A stretch of 64,000 nucleotides of DNA from Bathymodiolus brooksi (taxonomy: Eukaryota > Mollusca > Bivalvia > Mytilida > Modiolidae): the NCBI GenBank assembly GCA_963680875.1, contig OY804588.1, positions 75,478,829-75,542,828 of the forward strand. Reading direction: 5' to 3'. Made by a program: the position numbers and the translations under genes. This document shows positions 10,001 to 18,600 of this stretch, one piece after another. The notes below the pieces were generated by a model. That model saw nothing but the letters and a program-made list of their open reading frames with translations. It had not been told where the DNA came from and searched no databases. How positions within the stretch are numbered: position 1 is the first letter of the stretch; every line of letters begins with the position of its first letter.

Positions 10001-12451
10001 GAGACACTGACTATTGACCGAGGCGAAGCCGAGGTTAATAGTCAGGGTCGAGGGGACAAGAAACTTGCTATTCCCGAATACACAGTCTATAAGTATTTTA
10101 TTATACCGAAAAACATTAGACTCATAGTTGAATGATCACCTCAAAATGATAAAGAATAATAAAATCACGCATCTTTTGCCAGTATTTTGCATTATAAATC
10201 TGAATATTGTCTCATGGACATTGTTATGCTGTTTCCCCAGTTATTCATAAGAGTTTGATTCTTTTGAGAAAGTAGACTTCAACATAAATGTACATGGTGA
10301 CTACAAGTTTTATGAAAATTTTGAATTTTTTTGAAATTTTTGAAATTTAGAAATTTTTTGAAATTTTAAAATTTTGTGAAAATTTTGTGAAAATTTTGAA
10401 ATTTTGAACTTTAAAATTTTTATTTTATTTATTTTAAATTTTTGATTTTTTTTTTTTAAATTTTGAAATTTTATGAAATTTTATGAAAACTGAAATTTTG
10501 AAAATTTTTTGAAAATTTTGAAATCATGAAATTTTTGAAATTTTGACAAAAAAATCCGGGTTTCTCGATAGCGACGATAACGCCAGAGGATCACGCATAA
10601 CAATTACCGTAGTTTGTCCAATAAGCGACGTCCAATTAAAAATTCCGCGAAAGTTGTTTAAATTGCCAGTAAATAGTTCAGCGGCAGTCAATAGTCTTGA
10701 AAACTATGGACCGGTCAATAGTCTCAGTGTTAAAAATGTGAAACAATAGCATTTTTATTTCTTTAAAAAAGCTTTAAGAAAGTATATACTGAGGTATAAT
10801 AAAACGTTATATGGACCGGGAATGGACTGCCTCGTTTTCGATTCGGTTCCGGAACGGTACCTGCATTATTATTTTAGATAAAAAGTATAATATCGCAAAT
10901 AGTTCATGTCACTTCGGGTCATATAATATTTTTTTGGTGACGGACCGGTCCATATACTGCCATATGACCCTCAGTGCCATGAACTATTTACTATTATTCA
11001 GTTGGATTTTGGAACTGTTTCGACAGTGTAGTTTTGTATGTTTTTCATTTCATTACTACATGTTTAATGATTTCGAATTAAATTAAAAACATTTACCATT
11101 TCAGCAGCTCTCTTCCTGAACTTAAGTTTGACACCAACACCAGCTCCCCAGCCTCCTTTAATGTCGGACCATCCACTCCCACTAAACGTCCATTTACCAC
11201 GTGTGTGACTGAGACCTAAGTTGATTTTAGGTCCACTAGAGCCCGTGGATATGTTTCCATTTGCAGTCCATTGTGCTTCAAGACTTGCAAATAAACACGA
11301 TACTAGAAAAAGCAAAACGACTTGGAGCCTCTGAAAATATAAAATAAAATGATTAGTTATTACATACCTACGTTTTTATTGTGAGACAGTTTTAAATAGA
11401 AGCAATCAAAAACTGACAATCCAGTAATATTGGCAACATTGGGCACACAAGACACAGGACGAAGTGAAACAAAACAATCAAATACAACACAACACAGTAA
11501 GCTAAAAAAGAAGAAGAAGAGCAACCATTAACCCCAACCAGAAGACCAGGGTTGAACCTAGACCCAATAATCTGTCTCTTGTGTGTCTATATTTGTCATT
11601 ATATATTTCCTCTTTATCATTTTGACATTTTTTTTCTTTTTTGGACACACAGAAAAAAACTGTCCAGATAATAAAAAGGAAATATATAATGACAAATATA
11701 GACACACAAGATACAGATTATTCGGTCTAGGTTGAACCCTGGTGTACGCGAAGTGTGAGAAGTTCCTGCTTCTTGTAACATAGATCTTTTTTTTTTTACT
11801 TATATCAACCTGAAGCTGAATTCTTCAGTTACTGTCCTTTTTTGGAACGTACTATTTACAATATATTTATGCAAGATTATTTTTGTTTCGTCATTAATTT
11901 GATATTCATTCATTTTTTTTTATACAAAGACAATTATTTAATCTGGAATAAGACAAGAGTAGTGATACACCAATTTGTACTTGCTAAATTACTTATACAA
12001 CACTACATAGTTTAACAGACTATTTCATTTTTATTTGTCGTGACAACAGTGGAAATTGTGGAAATTACAGTGCTCAACCACCATTGAAAAAAAGTTGTAC
12101 TATAACATTTCATAATAAGAAATATTTTGTTTGCAAAGAATGCACTGTACCTAAGAAAAGATCGACAATTCTAGCGACAGTAAATTTAGAGATAATATAC
12201 AATGAAGAAAAGAATCCCAGAAAATAGAGAAAAATTAAGAAGCTATGATTTTGTAAAAAATTAATGTACTAGAAATTTCAAGAGTGTATTGTGCCACTTA
12301 TTCTGTAACTAAAAACGTTGATATCTAATAAATATAGTGCTACGACGCTTTTCAGTAGTCAGAGACAAAAGATTGGGGGAAAAAAAAAATATATATATAT
12401 TTGGGAGCATTAAATTATCTTTTCTCTATAATGTATTTTTTTACTTACCAT
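6953..12451 (-). CDS. Secreted EF-hand protein with a cationic Gly/Trp-rich N-terminal half (4 exons)
   Basis: The coding exons are 12451-12449, 11330-11097, 8669-8540 and 7023-6953, with intron phases 0, 0 and 1, all GT-AG. They join to 145 residues. Residues 1-20 are a clear signal peptide (MRLQVVLLFLVSCLFASLEA). Residues 21-75 are rich in Gly, Ser and Trp, net strongly basic, and end in KLKFRKR, a possible prohormone-convertase site. Residues 89-100 (DGDDDGVITREE) form a canonical EF-hand calcium loop. Residues 120-131 (ILTDDNGITKEE) are a second, degenerate loop lacking the first Asp. Cys83 and Cys143 could pair. A role in calcium binding outside the cell follows from the EF-hand. An antimicrobial or attacin-like role for the basic half is only a guess. 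I do not recognise the full protein. The start was chosen because exon 1 ends exactly at ATG before GTAAGT, giving an ideal signal peptide. Confidence 0.8.
7650..7860 (-). mobile_element. YIDD retroelement tail, minus orientation
   Basis: Read on the minus strand it carries the 3' tail words in order: GTGGAGCAGGACTGC, CCTTCCGGAGCAC, TTAGTGGGGTTCG, TTTGTAGATCATT and GGCCATTGTGTT. It is 5'-truncated and lies in intron 3 of the EF-hand gene. Confidence 0.75.
8029..8160. repeat. SINE-like tail
   Basis: Tandem TGATTGATTGATTG is followed by GTTTAACGTCAA, and a second start GCTTTTTAACGTCAAATG with TCTCATGACGAG follows. This resembles tails of tRNA-derived SINEs in molluscs. No tRNA-like head is visible, so it is a fragment. 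Confidence 0.5.
8204..8376. repeat. Dispersed repeat D, copy 1
   Basis: About 173 bp that recur nearly unchanged at 47497-47673 in the same orientation. Shared words include GGGTAATAACAAAATTACCG and CCGTAATGACCCTGAC. It has no coding potential that I recognise. Confidence 0.85.
8540..8669 (-). CDS. EF-hand gene exon 3 (canonical EF-hand)
   Basis: The acceptor is CACTATTAAG and the donor GTAAAT; the exon is 130 bp, phase 0 to 1. It encodes VDPCTFDVYDGDDDGVITRE and then EINLLFRDNK. All calcium-coordinating positions of the loop (D, D, D, I, E) are present. An 8749-8885 fold-back element sits only 80 bp upstream in the intron. Confidence 0.85.
8749..8885. repeat. Near-perfect 59-bp fold-back element
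   Basis: 8749-8807 and 8827-8885 are reverse complements with about one mismatch or indel, around a 19-base loop GCCGAGGCGAAGTCGAGCT. Such a precise hairpin lies in the intron 80 bp upstream of an EF-hand exon. A related loop occurs in the 9955-10096 hairpin. Confidence 0.92.
9140..9510 (+). mobile_element. YIDD retroelement tail
   Basis: A 5'-truncated copy. It has ACCGCCATGACATGGC near its start, CTTCCGGAGCAAC, TTTTTAGTGG, and ends with TTACCCCTTTGGTGCC and AAGCC. It lies in intron 2 of the EF-hand gene. Confidence 0.75.
9955..10096. repeat. Fold-back element with GAGGCGAAGCCGA loop
   Basis: 9955-10019 pairs with 10033-10096 with scattered mismatches (GGGAATAGCAAGTTT against AAACTTGCTATTCCC). 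The loop GAGGCGAAGCCGA is close to that of 8749-8885 although the stems differ. Confidence 0.8.
10310..10545. repeat. Low-complexity GAAATTTT-rich tract
   Basis: Irregular repetition of GAAATTTT and TTTGAAAATT words makes up almost the whole stretch. No gene is present. Confidence 0.85.
11097..11330 (-). CDS. EF-hand gene exon 2 (signal peptide and basic Gly-rich region)
   Basis: The acceptor is ATATTTTCAG and the donor GTAAAT; the exon is 234 bp, phase 0 to 0. It encodes RLQVVLLFLVSCLFASLEA, then a segment with GLSHTRGKWTFSGSG and GGWGAGVGVKLKFRKR. The alternating small and aromatic residues suggest beta strands. Confidence 0.85.
11548..11740. repeat. Fold-back element
   Basis: 11548-11612 (with AATCTGTCTCTTGTGTGTC) is the reverse complement of 11678-11740 with a few mismatches, separated by about 65 bases. 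It lies in intron 1 of the EF-hand gene. Confidence 0.85.
12449..12451 (-). CDS. EF-hand gene exon 1 (initiator ATG only)
   Basis: The minus strand reads ATG directly followed by GTAAGT. An exon that contributes only the start codon joins in phase 0 to the hydrophobic segment of exon 2. The 5' untranslated part lies at coordinates above 12451; its start is not determined. Confidence 0.65.
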
Positions 12452-12459
12452 ATTTTCAT

Positions 12460-13478
12460 CAAATGTGAAATAATTATTTGTATCGTTTATTTTTATATAC
12501 ATGTAAAACATAGGATTGTTATATTTTGTTTTCGTCATAGATAATGATTTATTAATAATAATTACACCTTGACAACGAATTTATAATTTATGTATAAAAA
12601 AAAAGGTTCCTGAAGGGAAATCATATTGTTTATATATAATTGTATTCCCTTAATTTGTGAAACATATTTGCCAAATATATCTCAATATAAAATCTAATTC
12701 AATAAATGTTAAACTTGTACTAAAATCCCTTGTAAAAACATTTAATAGAAAGGCTACAATAGGACTTCCTTGTATACTCCACCATCGGCCTATGATTATT
12801 TCCGTCTTCTAATATACGTATTGTAACCACACCACGTAAGACGAATTATTTGACCAGAACTTTAATGCATGGTAAACATACCAACCTTTTTTCAAATACA
12901 AGAATCGGAAGTCAGCTTACAGTGCAAATATTCTTTCTCTGCAGTTTGTTTAAAAATGTATAAAATGTTCAAATCCACAGAAAAAAATATGTATGTATAT
13001 GTAAATAAAATATAAGTAATAATTAAAGCAAACTAAAGCACTGATAGTTGAGATGTTTCACAGAGTTGTTTACCTACAAAATATAGTTTCATGAATTAAA
13101 ATTTTCAGATATAAACTATCTATATTTTGCGCATTGTACCTTTACCAGGATTGCAATTTTTGTTCTATTTCCTGAAATTGGGTTTGGATGTTCCATTGGT
13201 GTTATATTGTCTACCTTGATTGTGATTTTTGAACTGTTCCCTCTCCATAAATATTTGAAGTTGTTTGGTCTATCTGCAGTATGCTAGCACAACAACATTT
13301 CATCCACAGTAGATATTCGTCCCCACACATTATCCCATTTTCCATCGTTTGCTCTTCTCTGCAACGCTATCATATTCCACACTTAATAAGTTGATCTTAT
13401 AAGTACAGCATTGTGAGCGGTCATTTATTTGTGTGATAGGGGTATCGGATTTTCCATTTTCTACGAATTTGATATTTA
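12460..13478. other. AT-rich upstream region of the EF-hand gene
   Basis: No exon or repeat is clearly recognised. If the minus-strand gene starts just above 12451, its promoter should be here, but I see no distinctive promoter motif that I can defend. Confidence 0.35.
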
Positions 13479-13888
13479 ATTTTGGAATTGTTTCTACAGT
13501 GTGGTATTTTTTGGAATTGTTTCTACAGTGTGGTAATTTTTGGAATTGTTTCTACAGTGTGGTATTTTTTGGAATTATTTCTAGTGTGGTATTTTTTGGA
13601 ATTGTTTCTACAGTGTGGTATTTTTTGGAATTGTTCCCACAATGTGGTATTTTTTGGAATTGTTTCTACAGTGTGGTATTTTTTGGAATTGTTTCTACAG
13701 TGTGGTATTTTTTGGAATTGTTACTACAGTGTGGTATTTTTTGGAATTGTGTCTACAGTGTGGTATTTTTTGGAATTGTTTCTACAGTGTGGTATTTTTT
13801 AGAATTGTTTCTACAGTGTGGTATTTTTTGGAATTGTTTCTACAGTGTGGTATTTTTTGGAATTGTTTCTACAGTGTGGTATTTTTTG
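13479..13888. repeat. 29-bp minisatellite, about 14 copies
   Basis: The unit carries GGAATTGTTTCTACAGTGTG then GTATTTTTT. Copies are nearly identical, with one short copy near 13575. The array sits inside a dispersed repeat C. The flanks GTGAGCGGTCATTTAT (before) and TTTTCATTT (after) recur, without expansion, around 29450-29575. A similar TTGGAACTGTTTCGACAGTG lies at 11005-11030. Confidence 0.92.
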
Positions 13889-13939
13889 CTTTTCATTTTA
13901 TTACTCTAATAGTTTATATAAATAAATTATATAAATAAA

Positions 13940-14100
13940 CGTCTAACCATTAGAGAAAACAGAAAGGAATAATGGATAATCCACAGAAAACTAAAAAGAC
14001 ACCAAAAACACGAACCCCACCGAAAAACCGGGGTCAACCCATGTGCTCGAGAAGGGTAAGCAGCTCCTGCTTCTTATAAGACAACAGAATTGCCACTCCT
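13940..14100 (-). repeat. Dispersed repeat fragment, family B/retroelement tail
   Basis: The minus strand shows CTTCTCGAGCACATGGG, CGGTTTTTCGGTGGGG and GTTTTCTGTGG. It is related to the family B copy near 58680-58760. It is short and non-coding. Confidence 0.5.
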
Positions 14101-14349
14101 ATAGTCAAGACGTGTATGACACCACTAAATTTGTATTGAGTTCAAAACATTTATTAATACGAAAGGATTTATAGACATTATACGTGCATTGATTAGTTAA
14201 TACTGCTACCATTTCTTACTGTCGCTCTACACAAATCAGATGTCAGAAAAGATTTATTTTATTATTTATAAATGTTCCTTTCTCCTCAAATAGAACCTGC
14301 ATGTATATAAATGAACATAAGGGACTAACTAATATTGCACGAAAACACA

Positions 14350-14816
14350 AGTTAAATATCTCAGTTGATATGATATTCAACAGCTTGTGCTTCCTATTAG
14401 GATTTTCTTGAAAGAGGGTTGCTGCTAACAGGGAATCTACTGAACCAAGTATTCCTCTTGGTTAAGTTGAAGCCATCACTTCGAAAGTTTTACGGTCGCC
14501 ACCATGACTTGGTTGACCGTTATGGAATATATGTGTCACAAATGACCACGGATATGTCCCACTTGTCGTAAACACTTTCTCATTCATTACTTATCACCGG
14601 TTACTGGATTAACAGGACGGGTGTCCCCAGTGGGATAGGAACTGCTTACCCTTCCGGGACACCTGAGTACCCCGAGTTACTGTTGCTCGATCTTTAGTTT
14701 TCTATGTATATGTTTTGTAGATCGTTGTTTGTCCCTTTGTTTTTTCTTTTGGCCATTGTGTTGTCTGTCCTTCTTCGATTTACGGATTCTGAATACCCCT
14801 TTGGTATATTCAAACC
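14350..14816 (+). mobile_element. YIDD retroelement copy
   Basis: It starts near CTCAGTTGATATGATATTC and continues through TTTTACGGTCGCCACCATG, CCCTTCCGGGACACC and GGCCATTGTGTTGTCTG to ATACCCCTTTGGTAT and TTCAAACC. It is 5'-truncated. It lies between the EF-hand gene and the receptor gene. Confidence 0.8.
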
Positions 14817-15538
14817 AGGGAACAGCGTTTTTACTGTTGTCGGCATAATTATACAGAGTTATAAACAATTATATACATGTACTAACAAGTGAACCGCCAT
14901 GGAAGCTAGTTGTTGCTGTTTAATTCAAGATGATAAAATTTTGGGTAAAAATGGCGGAGTATGATAAATATCATTAAAAGGAGATAAATATCATCTAAGC
15001 GACTATTCTCGATATTTACATTAAATAGCTTTACAATGCACCCAACATAAACCAGGTACATATATATAATATGATGTAAATAATCTTTTAAATGATTGAA
15101 ATAACTATATAATGTATAAAACGATAATATTGTCAAAAATACAACCTGTTATTATGCCATAAATATTTTGATGATAAATGTTAAAGAGTAATATTTTGAT
15201 ATTTTTTAAAATAAACATTTTGGTTTGTCTCCATGCATTTTGGTTTCATTTTATTTTTTTTTGCCTTTTAATTTAAAATCCCCCGAACTACTGACGAACA
15301 TGTATCACAAACATAAAAATATCCGCGAACAGTATTTTAATTTCAGAATTCATCTACTGTATTCATACACATGTACACTACTGCCAAGATGCTTTCTAGG
15401 AAACAGTACACCGGATATTGCGACGACAGCTTAGCAGCAATTATCAATAGCTGCATGTTTGATTTATAGAACACAGTACACCGGATATTGCGACGACACC
15501 TTGGAGTATATATGTTTCTGCCATTCATGCTTTACACT

Positions 15539-15632
15539 TTACGGAGTGGATATGATGTTAAGAGGCATTACTTCTTCTACACCTCCTACCATTCCACCAA
15601 GGTGGCTGCCATCTTCCAAACTTCTTGCTCTT
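15539..15632 (-). CDS. Receptor exon 9 (cytoplasmic tail and stop)
   Basis: The acceptor is CTATTTTCTAG, phase 2. It encodes RARSLEDGSHLGGMVGGVEE, then VMPLNIISTP and TAA at 15539-15541. No ITAM-like or kinase motif is seen. A possible polyadenylation signal AATAAA (minus strand) lies at 15250-15255. The 3' flank also holds a 60-bp-spaced direct repeat (15411 and 15471) sharing CAGTACACCGGATATTGCG. Confidence 0.78.
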
Positions 15633-18600
15633 CTAGAAAATAGAAAATTAGAAAATAAATCATGTATTATCATGACGAGGACCACTTAATTTTTGACATG
15701 ATGATAATGATATTTGTTTTGTATTATACCAAGACTATAAGTTTATAGTGCCAGCTCACCGAAGCAAATTCTTAAAGGAAAGAAATGTCGCTCCACTCGG
15801 ACACATCATCCAGATTCCGAGCGATCCAGTCTTGTTATTACTCTCTAATACAGCATGCTCACTTGAGAAGCAACTCATACTAATTTTAATAGTGATTAGG
15901 TTGACCCGCACTCGGATCTAACCATGGTCTACAACACTCAAGGGAAACAGGATAACAATTACAATACAGACACCGCAGAGGTTGTTGAAAATATTTGTGA
16001 TCGATCAATTAACATTGAAAGTAATACATGTAACATTAGAATAAAATAATAGATTTCCGGAGGAGTTTTAAAAGTTCTATAAAACGTTGCTCTAAGGCTG
16101 AAGTCATCGCAACGATTGACCGTTACAAAATATTCACTCCACAAATAGCAATGGATCTTTTCTATACGTAGGTTTTTCTTTGTGCGATCACCGATAATAA
16201 TTTTACCAAACTCGATTATTTGTGCAACACCAGCACCTGGGTTCAGCCCTTTTTTGGTGAGTACGTGTAGCTATTATTTTTTCTATTCTGTTTATCGGTG
16301 TTTTGCGTCTTGTGTCCAATATTGCCTTTGCCTCCGGATTGTCCATTCCAGATTACACCTTCGATTTTCTCTAATGTGTATTCGGAACATTTATACTTAC
16401 CTTTTATATATGACAATACCAACTACTACCACCACTATTACAAGAACTATAATCACTGGAATCACTATAGCAATGGTTTCTGAAATAAATAAGACAAATG
16501 GTGTTTGAAATATGTACGACACACTTTCCTCGGTGGAATTATGAAAAGAACGTATAAACAAAACCCACCAATATTGAGAAAACGAATACAGTGGAACCTG
16601 TCTAATCTGACACACCAAGGAACCACGGAAATGTGTCGGATTGTACAGGATGTCAGAACCTGTCTAATCTGACACACCAAGGAACCACGGAAATGTGTCG
16701 GATTGTACAGGATGTCGGATTACTCAGATTTTATTTTAGCTAACAGAATATGTTGGGAGCATAAATTTTTGTCGGATGTCAAAGAATGTCGGAAAACCGT
16801 ATCTACTTCTCACCTAAATTCGTTGAACACAGAGTTTTTTTAAATCGTTAAAAGCAAGTACTGTGTAATATACACCTAAATATAATAAACAGAATGGTTT
16901 AATGGGTGCTGAAAAACAGAATACCCTGAGGTAATCATCGATCTCCCACAAGACACTAACAGAATACCCTGAGGTAATCATCGATCTCCCACAAGACACT
17001 AACAGAATACCCTGAGGTAATCATCGATCTCCCACAAGACACTAACAGAATACCCTGAGGTAATCATCGATCTCCCACAAGACACTAACAGAATACCCTG
17101 AGGTAATAATCGATCTCCCACAAGACACTAACAGAATACCCTGAGGTAATCATCGATCTCCCACAAGACACTAACAGAATACCCTGAGGTAATCATCGAT
17201 CTCCCACCAGACACTAACAGAATACCCTGAGGTAATCATCGATCTCTCACAAGACACTAACATAATACCCTGAGGTAATCATCGATCTCCCACAAGACAC
17301 TAACAGAATACCCTGAGGTAATCATCGATCTCCCACAAGACATTAACAGAATACCCTGAGGTAATCATTGATCTCCCACAAGACACTAACAAGTTGTATC
17401 ACATGTAGTACCCTGTGGTAATCATCGATCTCCCACAAGACACTAACAGAATACCCTGAGGTAATCATCGATCTCTCACAAGACACTAACAGAATACCCT
17501 GAGGTAATCATCGATCTTCCACAAGACACTAACGTAGTACCCTGAGGTAATCATCGATCTCTCACAAGACACTAACAGAATACCCTGAGGTAATCATCGA
17601 TCTCCCACAAGACACTAACGTAGTACCCTGAGGTAATCATCGATCTCCCACAAGACACTAACAGAATACCCTGAGGTAATCATCGATCTTCCACAAGACA
17701 CTAACGTAGTACCCTGAGGTAATCATCGATCTCCCACAAGACACTAACGTAGTACCCTGAGGTAATCATCGATCTCCCACAAGACACTAACAGAATACCC
17801 TGAGGTAATCATTGATCTCCCACAAGACACTAACATAATACCCTGAGGTAATCATCGATCTCCCACAAGACACTAACGTAGTACCCTGAGGTAATCATCG
17901 ATCTCCCACAAGACACTAACAGAATACCCTGAGGTAATCATCGATCTTCCACAAGACACTAACAGAATACCCTGAGGTAATCATCGATCTCTCACAAGAC
18001 ACTAACAGAATACCCTGAGGTAATCATCGATCTACCACAAGACACTAACAAGCTGTATCTTAACTTTTCTGGCCCTAATCACCATCACAGTTCCATGATG
18101 CAATCAAAACATCAAACATCAATAAATTTTGATCCCACATTTTGTCTGTTTAAATATAGGACGACCTCTTGTCGAACCCATAGTTGTAAATATATATTGA
18201 CATATTAGCTTCACAGAAAAAGAAATCACATACATAAACCAGTTAAGTTAGTCATTGTTTTACTTTGTATCTGATTTTAAAAATAAAGTTAGAATTATAC
18301 TGTAAATCTTGCTATTTTTGTGGGTACCATGTAATAACAATTAAGAAGTATGGTGTGTTGAGAGTTAGATGAAGTTGGCGCATATTGCTATATCCGATAT
18401 TGACATATAATTAAACGGTATATATTTACAACTATTATTAAGCATGTTTAATTTGTTAATTGATACCCAATCCGATTTATCCTTACCAGTGTTTGGTTTA
18501 CTTGTTGCTATGGTAATGCTGAATACAGTTGGAGTTGTTGACATATTAGGCCCTTTATCAGTTGTTTTGACTATTGATGTGTTTCTGGTTGGTTTTGCCA

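Noticed and set aside
11502..11705. Small membrane protein ORF on the minus strand
   Set aside because: It lies inside the loop and arms of a fold-back element in an intron. Its hydrophobicity comes from T-rich sequence.
13433..13938. Three overlapping ORFs with repeats such as FGIVSTVWYFLEL
   Set aside because: They are translations of the 29-bp minisatellite in each frame; no gene context.
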